A DNA stretch of 64,000 nt from Pedobacter petrophilus. Lineage in GTDB: Bacteria; Bacteroidota; Bacteroidia; Sphingobacteriales; Sphingobacteriaceae. Under the pieces are notes generated by a model. The model was not told the origin of the DNA. It worked only from the letters and a program-made list of their open reading frames with translations, and made no database searches. Below, in pieces: positions 44,418-54,504 of the stretch. The stretch covers positions 1 through 64,000 of the forward strand of contig NZ_WKKH01000001.1 of the NCBI RefSeq assembly GCF_009674725.1, in the 5' to 3' direction. Position 1 is the stretch's first letter; each line of letters opens with the position of its first letter. Both the position numbers and the translations under genes were made by a program.

Positions 44418-45377
44418 TCGACCCTATTTTGGTTTAACAAACATATTCACATTTATAGTTATAATAGGAAAGTCGATTCACATTAACAGTTTGCTTACTT
44501 AAATGCACCATTAATAAATAAATCGATTCTTTCCGCAATTTAACATTATGCATTTAAACGGATTCTAATCTTCTGTATTAACTCTAGATACCATAGTATA
44601 ATGTGTTTGGTATATATCGAAGATACTGTGAATTCATCACCAATTCTTCGATCTTATTTTCCTTTTTGATTACAATTGAATCATATTAAAGTAGCTGTAA
44701 TAATGTTCAAAATGCGTAGTTAGCGTAAATCTTAACAGAATTAAAATGCCAAATTACTTCAGTATATCCCGGAAAATGCAGTTAAAAATATTGTCGCCAG
44801 ACTTCTGAAAAACCGGACTTTCTTGCTATAACCATAGCCAGAAAAACGTTATAAAGGCATAACTATAGAAATGGAGTATTAAGAATGTGAATATTAGTGT
44901 GAAAATCATTACAATTTAAAGCAACCTTTTCCATCTGCTTTGTCTGAATTTGCCGCCAAATGTTTCGATAGCTCAACTTTGCTTTTTAAAATTACAAAGC
45001 TGAAGAAAGAATTTATCGAAATGAGCACAGGCGCCACTATTTGTATGTCATTTTGAAAGAAAAGAATAACCTAAGCAGGGGAAAATTATTGCTTTTCTTC
45101 CTTGTTTAACAGCCTCATCTACGGATATCGGATACAGACAATTCTACAAAATGAACTGACGATTTTAATACCCTAAATCATGTTCTTCTCAGTTTTTGAA
45201 ACATAATAATCGCAACCAAAACTATCATATAATCGATCTATCCGATTTATTTTATACCTGATATCAGTATTCCAAAGTATCAAATTTGATATACTTGTAA
45301 TAATTTCGGGAATAATATATTAAAACAATTTGATTTACTTTATCTTACACCATTAGCTTTTTTCTAACCAGATTCTT
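44418..45377. other. Gene-free region of about 1 kb
   Basis: AT-rich with stops in all frames; no remnant, RNA gene or repeat recognised. Confidence 0.5.
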
Positions 45378-46816
45378 ATGAAAAACAATTTATTGGCGCT
45401 GCATCGTGTTGGCATCTTCTCCCTGTTAATCTTCATGTTCAGTATAGTTTCTTGTAAAAAAGATGAAGAAAAATCACCGGAACCTATACCGAATCCTATC
45501 GCAAACCAGATTACGGTTGCCCATCTAAAATCCTTAATAACCGGCCAGCCTGTAAAAATTAAAGAGAAAGGTGTAATTAGAGGCGTTGTAATTTCTGATG
45601 CCCGTTCTAAAAATATAGATAACGAAAAAACTTTTTTCATTCAGGAAGGTACCGGGCAAAGTGCCATTAAGGTAAGCCTGATGGCTAATCATAGTTATGC
45701 CGTAAATGATAGTCTGGAAATTGAGGTGTTAGATCAAACCTTAAATTCGATTAATGGTTCAGTTATTTTACAAGACTTACCCAATAATTTAGTGAAGAAA
45801 TTAGGTGTTGGAAAAATTATTCCCCGGGAAACCAGCATTAGCGAACTTAAAGCCAATATGCTGGCCTGGGAAGGCAGCCTGATCTCTATCAAAGCTTGTG
45901 AGCTCCTTTCAACCACTGGAAATTATGATAACAATTTGATATTTAGGGATGGACAAGGCACGATGGCTGGCCTGATGGCTGAGAAAGCAACTTTTAATGG
46001 ACAGGAGTTGCCTAAAGAGGTGAAAAGTGTTGTGGGTATTGTGTATGTTGAGGGTGATCAGGTAAAGTTAGCCCCCGTAACACAGCTGAAATTCTGTCTT
46101 TAAAATATACTACAGATGAATTTACAACATGGAAAAATACTACGTGGTCTTTTAATCTGGCAGGAGAGGGAGTTGCCCTTTACACCGAATTTGCAAACTG
46201 GCATGGAGACATTACAGACGGGGCAATTAAACAAAAAGCGATTGCAGCAGATGTAGTTTTTACCAAACCAGGAAAGATGTATCCATATTTACCAAAGGAT
46301 TCAATAGCTTCTTCTTTAAAGCTTTACCCTAAGGAAAACGCGAATCTTAAAGATTTGAAAGTGTTGAAGATTACCTTTGCTGCAAGCAAGGGAACAGGAG
46401 ATCTCGGTTTTTTGGAACAAAGTGTAGGTGATCAGGAAATTAATATCAATGTTTTACCCTTTAATACCGGTACTGATGTTGCCAATATAGGGGTTGCCAT
46501 ACCAATAGAATCGACAGGTGAATTAATTCCGGGAAAACTGGTTACGCCAAAGGGATTTGACGATTATTACAGGCTTGCTACCTTTACCCCTCCAATAAAA
46601 GAAGCAGGCAAATTCTATACCGTAACCTTCTTTATCCCTTCAAATGCATCTGATCTCAAGGTGATGGGCATTACATCGGTTACCCTAAAGAAATGGCTGG
46701 AATCTCCCAAATTCGAAATACTTAATCTGTCATCGAGAAAAACTACCGGGATTACCGTGAGGAACAGGGATCGTTATATTCCTGTTATAATTGATAAAGT
46801 AGAAATGGGATATTAG
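45378..46816 (+). pseudogene. DUF5689-domain lipoprotein split by a frameshift
   Basis: The first frame (45378-46103) gives a lipoprotein signal (LIFMFSIVSC then KKDEE) and a DUF5689 domain (VAHLKSLITGQPVKIKEKGVIRGVV, FFIQEGTGQSAIKV, AWEGSLISIKACEL). It stops soon after VKLAPVTQ. The frame +1 to it opens at 46058 and runs without a stop to 46816, reading AEILSLKYTTDEFTTWKNT, GVALYTEFANWHGDIT and a DUF5017-like C-terminal part with no start codon until 46277. The two pieces join smoothly near a run of five C at 46072-46076. So one original gene of about 480 codons, now broken or with a sequencing error. Surface anchored, often linked to glycan or nuclease functions in the family. Confidence 0.65.
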
Positions 46817-47299
46817 TATTATCTATGTGTGTAAATAACATAACAATGCGACTATTGATGGAATGAAATAAATACTGGTATTTACTTTATGAAGTAACCA
46901 AAGTGTTCAAACGGCGTTCAGAAATGCAAGGTTGATTTCATTTCCTATAGCTCGGGTTTCAATGATCCGCAGGTGCCCGATTATCTGATATACATGAGGT
47001 GTTTATATTCAAATCAATTTTAAATACAATCTTCTTACAAACAACAATCACATTCGTAGAACAATAACTAATCGTTTAAGTATCGCTTATTTCTCAAGCT
47101 TTTAGAAATCCAGTGGATTTCTATGATTAGTACATTTATGAAATTATAAGCAATTTTTTGGCTTTCCTGGATTAAGTGAGCGTGAACGATAACAGCCTAT
47201 CAGTTATATGTTTGCGCGGTGAATAGCAAATTTATTCATCGCCTACACTTTTCCTGTTTTAATCTCGTTCTAATAACGCAACATAGTGGCATTATCTAG
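46817..47299. other. Intergenic region, nothing recognised
   Basis: No open frame of interest and no repeat found. Confidence 0.45.
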
Positions 47300-47338
47300 G
47301 TGGCAGTATTAAATTGTAGAAGTTATGCTTATAAAATT

Positions 47339-47590
47339 ATGAAGAAAGTATTAGTGTTGTTATTATTATTATTATTATTCCTGGTCATAGTTTGTGTTTT
47401 ACTATCAATAAATGGCCTTAGTTCTAGCTTCATCAAAAGATTAACACGCAAATTAGAATCGAAAATTCTGGCCAGTGTTGAGTACAATAACTTTGACGAC
47501 CTAATTTTTGAAACCGACCCAACAGCTGGTTTCCGTATCTTGGTATGCAACTGCGAAGTTTCTAAACACCGCCCTTTTAACAAATTATAG
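47339..47590 (+). CDS. Small membrane-anchored hypothetical protein with a (TTA)n run
   Basis: From ATG 47339, 83 residues: a signal/TM stretch of leucines (MKKVLVLLLLLLLFLVIV) encoded in part by a run of six TTA/TTATTA units, then a polar region. No family recognised. A triplet run changes protein length without a frame change. Moderately doubtful. Confidence 0.35.
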   Translation: MKKVLVLLLLLLLFLVIVCVLLSINGLSSSFIKRLTRKLESKILASVEYNNFDDLIFETDPTAGFRILVCNCEVSKHRPFNKL

Positions 47591-48031
47591 CATCACTATT
47601 TTGGTATTTATTTTGTATGCGAATTGGAAATCAAAATTGAGATATAGCTTTGATCAGGTTCAGCGTGTTGTTAAAGTGTGGTTTTTTGCCCCAATCTGTT
47701 GCAACTTTCCCCAATCCTGAACAGGAGCATGAGTGAATAAAGTTTATTCGCCAGATAATGTTATCCCATTTTCAACACCTTAAAGTGGTTAATGTCCTTT
47801 TTATAAATAGTATAACCCAGACGGATGTTGTGACGTAAATAGTATTTATTTGTATGATACAATGCATATAACCAGTCATTTGATTAATTACGAACGTTTT
47901 AGAATGGTAATAATTATCAAATCTGTTTATATGCATTGGTTTAAGTGCTTAAAATATCTTTCGTTCATTCCATTAAACAGCCTTATGCAGGCACAGTTCA
48001 TGTAAGATGATGGCTTTTTCGATCTCAAAGT
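47591..48031. other. Intergenic region, nothing recognised
   Basis: AT-rich; no supported feature. Confidence 0.4.
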
Positions 48032-48643
48032 ATGAATGTAAAACCACAAGAACACGTTAAAGTATTAATTAATTATCTTGAACAATTTGTAAAAGTGCCG
48101 GAAGTAATGGCAAAGCTTATTATCCGGGAAACTACTGTAATTGAACTTAAAAAGAGGAAACATTTGGTAAGTCCGTTGGATTTGAAGCCGAATTTATACT
48201 TTATATTAACAGGTTCGGTACGAGGCTTTGATCGTGATGATCATACAGATATCACCTCATGGATTGCCATAGAAGGGCAGATTGTTGGCCTTACACTTTA
48301 CTCTTCACCCACTGCACATGGGCGGCGGCAGTATATAGAAACGCTGGAAGATAGCAGGGCTATAATGATCCCAAATGCACTCGTTAATACTTTATTTACT
48401 TTATTTCCGGAAATGGGTACCATTGGGCGAAAGCTGTTGTGGCTTCACTATTACGATGCTGAAGAACGTAATTACCTCACTCGTTTAAGTAGCGCAGAGA
48501 AAAGATTAAGGAGAATGATTCATACCCATCCTCAATTTTATTATAGAACTCCCATTAAATATTTAGCCTCCTATCTTGGCATGCGGATGGAAACACTAAG
48601 TAGGTTACGGGCTCAAATATCAACCGAAAAAGTAATGGTATAA
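48032..48643 (+). CDS. Crp/Fnr-family regulator
   Basis: 203 residues: cyclic-nucleotide-binding-like beta-barrel (about 40-125, SPLDLKPNLYFILTGSVRGFDRDD, WIAIEGQIVGLTLY) and a C-terminal winged-helix HTH (about 165-197, PIKYLASYLGMRMETLSRLRAQ). It lacks the Arg of the true cAMP pocket and the cysteines of Fnr, as in many Bacteroidota members, so the signal is unknown. Single plus-strand gene. Confidence 0.82.
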   Translation: MNVKPQEHVKVLINYLEQFVKVPEVMAKLIIRETTVIELKKRKHLVSPLDLKPNLYFILTGSVRGFDRDDHTDITSWIAIEGQIVGLTLYSSPTAHGRRQYIETLEDSRAIMIPNALVNTLFTLFPEMGTIGRKLLWLHYYDAEERNYLTRLSSAEKRLRRMIHTHPQFYYRTPIKYLASYLGMRMETLSRLRAQISTEKVMV

Positions 48644-48765
48644 TGCGCTTTAAGACGTTGTCAGTTTGGGCGTGAGGTCAAAGAAGGAGTTTCCGCTTTT
48701 TGCATTAGACTGATAAAAGATCATCTGGAAAAATGATTAATTTTTCCAGATGATTATACTTTATT

Positions 48766-49248
48766 CTACTTCTTTCTCGAGAAATAGGTAATGGCCAGTG
48801 AAGCTACTAAAGCAGTAACAAACACCTTTTTAACCAATCCCTGAGGGTTGTATTTCAGCTCTGCTTTCCACCCGCGTTCTGCGAGAACATTCGGGATATA
48901 ACCTTTTCTTAAATCTTCGAAAATGCCTTCCCAACTGTTCACTCTATCTGCCAGAATTAAGGGAATCCAGTGGCGGTACCTGTCTTCACTATGTTTAAAG
49001 GCATATCTCCTGATGGCCCCGCTCAAACCTGCAGGTGGCACAGTAGTACCCACTACCGCTGAATATTGCGGCCGTTCGTTTGATTTAAGCACCTCAACAT
49101 CTATCGGCTGTTGAGGTGATTTCTCATAATTACTGCGTTTATGGTCATCTCCGGTATAATTTTTCATCGGGTAAGTTGGCTCGTTTTCAGGGTCAATATC
49201 TATTCCCCATCCCGGGATGCTTTTATAATCGAAATTTTCTGTGTTCAT
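48766..49248 (-). CDS. Conserved hypothetical protein with C-terminal membrane anchor
   Basis: 160 residues from ATG 49246-49248 (a longer frame overlaps the alcohol dehydrogenase stop). N-terminal part rich in Pro and Asp (SIPGWGIDIDPENEPTYPMKNYTGDDHKR), a central YRHWIPLILADRVNSWEGIFEDL, and a final hydrophobic VFVTALVASLAITYFSRKK. It follows the alcohol dehydrogenase gene by a few bases and is surely cotranscribed. The same pair is common in Sphingobacteriaceae to my knowledge. Function unknown. Confidence 0.7.
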   Translation of the reverse strand: MNTENFDYKSIPGWGIDIDPENEPTYPMKNYTGDDHKRSNYEKSPQQPIDVEVLKSNERPQYSAVVGTTVPPAGLSGAIRRYAFKHSEDRYRHWIPLILADRVNSWEGIFEDLRKGYIPNVLAERGWKAELKYNPQGLVKKVFVTALVASLAITYFSRKK

Positions 49249-49252
49249 CTTT

Positions 49253-50404
49253 TTATGCTTTAGTTGAAGGAATGAGGACCGTTTTAATGCATTCATCCAG
49301 TTTAGAAGAGAAGATATGGTAGGCATCCGATACTTCTTCCAATGGGATTCTATGCGTAATTAATCCTTTAGGATTTAGTCTTCCCGATTGTACATGATCA
49401 ATTAATTTTGGCAGAAGTCGCTTAACTGAAGCCTGGTTTGCCCTGATGGTGATGCCTTTATTTACTACGTTACCAATTGGAACATAGTTAAACGGTGGCC
49501 CGTAAACGCCGACAATAGAAACAATGCCTCCTTTTTTAACGCTATTAATTGCCCATTGTAAAGCAGTTGCCGCACCAGCCTGCATTAAAGTTACTTTGCC
49601 TGTAAAGGTCTGCAGCGTATTGCCTTCCGCTTCGCAGCCTACACAATCAATACATACATCTGCCCCGTACCAATCGGTAATCTTCTTGATAAACAGCACC
49701 GGATCTTCCATTGATTTGAAATTATAAGCCTCACATTTGGCGTAATTTTTAGCAAATTCCAATCGGTAATCAATATGATCAATGATGATTACCCTTGCCG
49801 CGCCAAAAAACCAGGCACATCTGGCGGCCATAATGCCGATCGGGCCTGCACCAAATACCACTACGGTATCGCCCTCTTTTATTCCACCCATTTCTGCTGC
49901 CTGATAACCAGTTGGTACCACATCGGTAAGCAATACCGCATCATCAGGGTCCATATCTGCCGGGATAACAGTAGGCCCGGTATTGGCATAAGGTACACGT
50001 ACATATTCGGCCTGGCCGCCGTCGTAACCACCGGCAGTATGTGAGTAGCCAAAAATTCCGCCTACGGCCGTAGCCATGGAGTTAGATTCATGGCAGTTTC
50101 CATAAAGGCCTTGCTTACAGAAGTTACATTTTCCACATGCAATATTAAAAGGTACCAAAACCTGGTCGCCGATTTTTACATTGGTTACCAACGGACCAAC
50201 TTCTTCAATAATGCCGGTAAACTCGTGCCCAAAGGTAGAGCCCACACGGGTATCGGGAACCATACCATGATATAAATGCAAATCTGATCCGCAAATACAG
50301 GTTCTGGTCACGCGAACAATGGCATCCTCCGGGTGAAGGATTTCTGGCATTGGACGCTGTTCTGCCCTAACCCGGTAGGGACCTCGATAATTCATTGCTA
50401 ACAT
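49253..50404 (-). CDS. Zinc-dependent alcohol dehydrogenase (formaldehyde dehydrogenase-like)
   Basis: 383 residues, medium-chain dehydrogenase. Catalytic zinc ligands Cys38 (CICGSDLH), His60-Glu61 (GHEF); structural zinc Cys90, 93, 96, 104 (CGKCNFCKQGLYGNC); NAD-binding VVFGAGPIGIMAARCA near 184 and Asp of IIDHIDYRLE. Longer than classic ADH and similar to the glutathione-independent formaldehyde or sorbitol-type enzymes found in stress operons of soil Bacteroidota. Middle gene of a three-gene minus-strand operon. Substrate uncertain. Confidence 0.88.
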   Translation of the reverse strand: MLAMNYRGPYRVRAEQRPMPEILHPEDAIVRVTRTCICGSDLHLYHGMVPDTRVGSTFGHEFTGIIEEVGPLVTNVKIGDQVLVPFNIACGKCNFCKQGLYGNCHESNSMATAVGGIFGYSHTAGGYDGGQAEYVRVPYANTGPTVIPADMDPDDAVLLTDVVPTGYQAAEMGGIKEGDTVVVFGAGPIGIMAARCAWFFGAARVIIIDHIDYRLEFAKNYAKCEAYNFKSMEDPVLFIKKITDWYGADVCIDCVGCEAEGNTLQTFTGKVTLMQAGAATALQWAINSVKKGGIVSIVGVYGPPFNYVPIGNVVNKGITIRANQASVKRLLPKLIDHVQSGRLNPKGLITHRIPLEEVSDAYHIFSSKLDECIKTVLIPSTKA

Positions 50405-50420
50405 AATTTCTTCTTTTTAT

Positions 50421-50801
50421 TTATATGAACAGATATTTATTTTCGTCTTCCTTTTCTTTCCAGTCGCTAGCCAATACGTTTACGGCGGCAAGTGCGGTGT
50501 AAGCTAAATGATAGGTAAGCACTTTTTTATTTCGGTGCACAAATGGAAAAACAGCCAATGAAGACAGCAGGGCAATATTGAAAAGGTCTATATGCAGGTG
50601 TGTTTTTCTTTTAATGGTTTTTACTGCACCATAGCGGTGGTTGCTCAGTAAATTATAGGTCAAAAGATTGATGCCCATTATGCCATAACGAATTACAGAA
50701 GACCGATCCAGCCCAATTACTTTAGGTAGCGCCAATGCAGAAACCGTAAATAAGTAGTCACTTATTCCATGCTGATTGTAGGATAGTTTTTTTGTTTCCA
50801 T
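50421..50801 (-). CDS. Small membrane protein of the alcohol dehydrogenase operon
   Basis: 126 residues, three or four hydrophobic helices (YLFTVSALALPKVIG; YGIMGINLLTYNLL; LFNIALLSSLAVFPFV; YHLAYTALAAVNVLAS). Seventeen bp before the alcohol dehydrogenase start. Looks like a conserved Bacteroidota family without named function. Confidence 0.65.
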   Translation of the reverse strand: METKKLSYNQHGISDYLFTVSALALPKVIGLDRSSVIRYGIMGINLLTYNLLSNHRYGAVKTIKRKTHLHIDLFNIALLSSLAVFPFVHRNKKVLTYHLAYTALAAVNVLASDWKEKEDENKYLFI

Positions 50802-51029
50802 GCCTAAAGAACAAGGGCATTGGAAATGAAGTTTAGCATAAGGTAAACTAATTCCAAATTTTTTGGAATTGGTTACTGATAAAAGGCCAATTGGCTTTAT
50901 TGCTGTTTTTTATGTAGATGAACTTATGAATGTGCAGATGGTTTATACTGCTTAATAACTGGGGGATTTTAACCCATAGTGTATAGATTAGCTTTTAGTT
51001 TGCCAGCGGATCAAATCATTAAAACAGAA
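50802..51029. other. Upstream region of the alcohol dehydrogenase operon
   Basis: Contains the start-proximal region of the operon. CCAAAAAATTTGG-like dyad at 50852-50870 may be regulatory but is short. Confidence 0.3.
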
Positions 51030-51136
51030 TTATTTCCCCTTCAAAAGTTCATTTGTCTGTTTTTCAGCCTGTAACAAACGTTCGTAAAGTTTCTTGTTTT
51101 CTTCAAATACTTCTACCAATTTATCAATTGGTGAAT
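51030..51136 (-). pseudogene. C-terminal remnant of an XRE-family regulator
   Basis: Minus strand reads PIDKLVEVFEENKKLYERLLQAEKQTNELLKGK-stop split here as VEVFEENKKLYERLLQ and AEKQTNELLKGK: the coiled-coil tail found at the end of many Bacteroidota XRE-type HTH proteins. The HTH part is absent. Confidence 0.5.
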
Positions 51137-51190
51137 AGATAATTAGTTGGCATGCCAGTGTTCCCGCTAATCATCCATTTCCACACTTTA

Positions 51191-51544
51191 TTAAAGTTGT
51201 TTATGCTTTTGTGCCCATTTCTCCAATTGCTGGATAATGGGGTTTAGTTCGTATCCAATCGGTGTAAGCTCATATTCTACTTTCAGTGGCACTTCCGGAT
51301 AAACGGTTCGGGTTAACAATTTATTTTCTTCCAGTTTCCGGAGTTGTAGGGTAAGCATCCGCTCTGTAATATTTGGTAAACGTTTTTTCAGTTCGCCGAA
51401 TCGCAGCTTTCCCTCCATTAACCAGGAGCAAATGACCAGCGCCCACTGCCCGCCAATAATATTTGTGGCATAGGCTTCACCACATTCTGCTGCCAGGGCT
51501 TGTTTATTGGCAAAGTTGGTTGATGTTTCTTTGATGTTAGACAT
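51191..51544 (-). CDS. HxlR-family transcriptional regulator
   Basis: 117 residues with the winged-helix HxlR pattern: GGQWALVICSWLMEGKLRFGELKKRLPNI, TERMLTLQLRKLEENKLLTR and VEYELTPIGYELNPII. Cys20 near the start (AECGEAY) could be redox-sensing as in YodB/QorR. Such regulators often control quinone or azo reductases; a decayed oxidoreductase gene starts 98 bp away on the other strand, and an azoreductase is at 54.5 kb. Confidence 0.87.
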   Translation of the reverse strand: MSNIKETSTNFANKQALAAECGEAYATNIIGGQWALVICSWLMEGKLRFGELKKRLPNITERMLTLQLRKLEENKLLTRTVYPEVPLKVEYELTPIGYELNPIIQQLEKWAQKHKQL

Positions 51545-51970
51545 ACTTACATTCTTTATAGTAGATCACAATGGGTCGCGATTGCGGCTAATTTAGTCTA
51601 CCTGGCCTATTTTTACAATAGAATTAATTTAAAATAAATAAAATGAAAATACTAATTGTGGTTATTCACCCGGATCTGGAAAGTTCTGTTCTTAATTTGA
51701 GCTTTCGTTCGGGTTTGTAAAAGCAGATTACCGGCCGCCACTTGCGTATTAAGGAATTGAGTATAATTCATCTGCAGAACGGATTGAAAAAAGTGCTCCG
51801 TTATATATGGCGTTTTTGAAACGCTTTGTAATTGTATTGAACAACGTTTTGATGGGTTAATATTATCCAGTCTGAACCTGATGTTCGACTTCCGGAACAA
51901 TAGTGCACCATCTTAGTAACCGCTTTTCCTGAAACAAAAATATGATTCATTAATAGTGTTTCAACTTTCA
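51523..51970. repeat. Left copy of a duplicated HxlR-oxidoreductase block
   Basis: From the first codons of the HxlR gene through the shared divergent promoter and the decayed oxidoreductase to AATAGTGTTTCAACTTT, the DNA matches 53437-54235 closely. Here the regulator is intact and the enzyme broken. Confidence 0.85.
51643..51865 (+). pseudogene. Deleted copy of the NAD(P)H oxidoreductase
   Basis: The first 17 codons (MKILIVVIHPDLESSVL) and the last ~45 codons match the intact gene at 53561-54091, but 343 bp between 51695 and 51696 are missing compared with it. The deletion is not a multiple of three and the joined frame stops after 25 codons. Upstream and downstream flanks also match the intact copy. 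Confidence 0.9.
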
Positions 51971-51977
51971 AAACGAT

Positions 51978-52085
51978 TTAGCTCGGAGATCGTCCTCCTG
52001 AACTTGTTTCAGGATCTAAAAACAGAAAGATGCTGTTCTGAAATGAATTCAGAGTACCACTAAATTCAGCAGGGCGAAGCATCAT
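51978..52085. repeat. REP-like intergenic repeat
   Basis: CTGAACTTGTTTCAGGATC at 51993 is a palindrome-like unit often scattered between genes of Sphingobacteriaceae, followed by a TTCTGAAATGAATTCAGA dyad. Only one copy is seen in this window. Confidence 0.4.
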
Positions 52086-52086
52086 G

Positions 52087-52743
52087 TTAATGCTCACGTA
52101 ACTTTAGGCTAATCAATCGGTAAATTGAATAAATGCCCGGTATCATGGGCAATGCTGCGGTCCACATGCCTGCGAAATAATAAGTGCCCGTTGTTTTGTA
52201 ATAATAATTGGGCATATCTTTAATGGCTACCCCATTTATTACCTGAGTAACGGAATGCAAGTTGGAAGGCTGAATATCGGGACTTAAAACCGGGAAAATA
52301 AAGTGGGTAAATTCTGCCACACCCGGGCCAATAAATATAAACCAGGCAATAAACCCGGCGAAAGGTATTTTATAATAGAGCCCTAACGTAGTGAGTGTAT
52401 ATAAGGTGGGGCCAATAAGAGCAAAGATCATCAGAAAACTCTTCTCGCTCCATGGAATGTTAAACAAACGGCTCATGGCCGGCCCAAATCCGGTTAAATA
52501 TTCTTCCAAAATATGGATTTGAAGTGCGGCCACCGTTAATATAAACAGCGGAAGCATGATTGCCGGGTCTACAGGCTTTTTAAGGTAGGTAAAGTACCAG
52601 CAGAAAAAAGCAATGATGGCAGAGCCGCCTACAATAATTACCGGCGGTAAACCGATTTTGATATAACCCATTACCGGGGCAATAATGCAAAATAAAAGTG
52701 CTGCTACCAGGCTTATTTTTTGATCGAAACGAAGTGTTGCCAT
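52087..52743 (-). CDS. HXXEE-domain integral membrane protein
   Basis: 218 residues with about six hydrophobic helices. QIHILEEYLTGF holds the HxxEE motif that names the family, with a second conserved-looking FTHF. Family members are uncharacterised membrane proteins thought to bind metal through this motif. It is followed upstream by a Crp-like gene on the same strand (68 bp gap), which may regulate it. Confidence 0.78.
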   Translation of the reverse strand: MATLRFDQKISLVAALLFCIIAPVMGYIKIGLPPVIIVGGSAIIAFFCWYFTYLKKPVDPAIMLPLFILTVAALQIHILEEYLTGFGPAMSRLFNIPWSEKSFLMIFALIGPTLYTLTTLGLYYKIPFAGFIAWFIFIGPGVAEFTHFIFPVLSPDIQPSNLHSVTQVINGVAIKDMPNYYYKTTGTYYFAGMWTAALPMIPGIYSIYRLISLKLREH

Positions 52744-52811
52744 ATTGTGCTGATTTGTTTAGGCAAATATATTGGCAATAGGCATCGTGTTTTTTTTCAA
52801 ATGATAAAAAA

Positions 52812-53375
52812 TCACCTGGCGGCTCTTAACCTGCTTAAAGAAACTTGTGTAATGCCCAGGTAACTGGCCAAATCGCCCAGACTAATCCGCTGTAATAACT
52901 CACGATGTTCTTTAACAAAATCTGCATACCGCTCAGATGCATTATCTTCCAGTAGCTCGCTGATTCGTTTCATCATATTAATGGATGCATTTGAAACCAG
53001 CTTTCTGTAAAAGGTTTCTATGCAATGGTGTTTCTGGCAGAGGCTTAACAATGCAGCTGAGCTTAAACAAGTATAAGTGGTTGGCTCCAGCGCATAAATG
53101 GAATAGGTTGAAGGCAATTGGTTAACAAAGCTATCCAGTACCGTAAATATCGCATCCTCCGTAAAAAAGCGCATGATAAATGGTTTGTCGCCCTTTAAGA
53201 AAAAGGTTTTGCAAAGTCCCTGATTAATAAAATATAGATGTTGACATACCGTACCTTTCTTCAACAGAAATTGTCCTTTTTTAGCGGTAAATGTTTTAAT
53301 GGCCTTTCCTAAATCTGCTTTGGCTTCTGGGGTAATGCCTGAAAGCTGAGGATAGAACTGATCGATATTTTCCAT
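52812..53375 (-). CDS. Crp/Fnr-family regulator
   Basis: 187 residues: cNMP-binding-like fold (KKGQFLLKKGTVCQHLYFINQGLCKTF, RFFTEDAIFTVLDSFV) and HTH (SLGDLASYLGITQVSLSRLR). No cAMP-binding Arg motif. It and the HXXEE gene sit between the two halves of the duplicated HxlR-oxidoreductase block, so they entered or were trapped there. Confidence 0.85.
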   Translation of the reverse strand: MENIDQFYPQLSGITPEAKADLGKAIKTFTAKKGQFLLKKGTVCQHLYFINQGLCKTFFLKGDKPFIMRFFTEDAIFTVLDSFVNQLPSTYSIYALEPTTYTCLSSAALLSLCQKHHCIETFYRKLVSNASINMMKRISELLEDNASERYADFVKEHRELLQRISLGDLASYLGITQVSLSRLRAAR

Positions 53376-53436
53376 AAGGATAACAGGGTGATTGAGTATT
53401 TAGAGAAAAGAGAACCTAAAGGACTTCTTATTAATT

Positions 53437-54235
53437 TCATGATGTTTCTTTAATGTTAAACATACTTACATTTTTTATAGTAGATAACAATGGGTCGCGA
53501 TTGCGGCTAATTTAGCGTACCTGGCTTATTTTTGCAATAGATTAATTTAAAATAAATAAAATGAAAATACTAATTGTGGTTATTCACCCGGATCTGGAAA
53601 GTGCTGTTATTAATAAAAGATGGATAGCGGAGTTGAAGAAATTTCCAGATCGATATCATATTCATTACCTGCATCAGCTTTATCCTGATGGAATTATTGA
53701 CGTACAAAAAGAACAGCAGTTGATGGAGCAATACGATAAAATCGTTTTTCAGTTTCCATACTACTGGTTTAACAGCCCATGGTTATTTAAAAAATGGCTG
53801 GATGAAGTTTTGCTTCACGGATGGGCTTATGGAAGCGAAAGTGGATATAAACTTGCAGGGAAAAAAATTGCTATGGCCATTTCTTTGGGTGCAGATGAGG
53901 CCGACTATGAACCATCTGGTGTTTACCGTTATCCGCTGGCTGAATTGTTGCGGCCTTTTGAGCTTTCCTTTAATTTTGTAAAAGCAGACTACCGGCCACC
54001 ATTTGCATATTACGGAATTGAGTACAATTCAACAGCAGAACGGATTGAAAAAAGTGTTCCGTTATATATGGCGTTTTTGAACGCTTTGTAAATTGTATTG
54101 AACAACGTTTTGATGGGTTAATATTGTAGATAACCTGACCTGATGTTCGATTTCAGGAACAAATAAAGTGCACCATCGTAGTAACCGCCTTTCCTGAAAC
54201 AAAAATGTGATTAATTAATAGTGTTCCAGCTTTTC
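53437..54235. repeat. Right copy of the duplicated block
   Basis: Begins with a relic of the HxlR start on the minus strand (MFNIKETS at about 53440-53463), then the same promoter region and the intact oxidoreductase. Here the enzyme is intact and the regulator lost. Confidence 0.85.
53561..54091 (+). CDS. NAD(P)H-dependent flavin oxidoreductase (MdaB/KefF/YwrO group)
   Basis: 176 residues, flavodoxin-like fold. VVIHPDLESAVIN binds FMN/FAD phosphate, FQFPYYWFNSPWLFKKWLDEVLLHGWAYG is the group signature, and LAGKKIAMAISLGA is beta-4. Members reduce quinones or activate KefC-type channels; no kef gene is near. The neighbour in trans is the HxlR regulator of the other duplicate copy, which probably controls it. 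Confidence 0.87.
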   Translation: MKILIVVIHPDLESAVINKRWIAELKKFPDRYHIHYLHQLYPDGIIDVQKEQQLMEQYDKIVFQFPYYWFNSPWLFKKWLDEVLLHGWAYGSESGYKLAGKKIAMAISLGADEADYEPSGVYRYPLAELLRPFELSFNFVKADYRPPFAYYGIEYNSTAERIEKSVPLYMAFLNAL

Positions 54236-54504
54236 CAAAAAATGAAAATTGCGAAAAGGCTTATATCACATCAAAAGCTTAAAGCGTAATAAGGACGGAA
54301 CAAAAAAGCCATCTCGCAAAGACTATTTTCGGGTGGGGGTGTCTGTTAAAGGACCAACGATAAACGACGGACCACCAACGAAAAACGATCCCCAAATTCC
54401 TGCTATTTTTTTACTAATTTTAATTTCTTATCACACATCAAGATAACCCCCAAAGAAATTTGGCACTTTTATAATCTCAAAAGAATCATAAAACTTAAAA
54501 TAAA

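Noticed and set aside
54249..54446. 65-codon ORF before azoR
   Set aside because: Low-complexity polar translation in an intergenic stretch after the duplicated block; no support.
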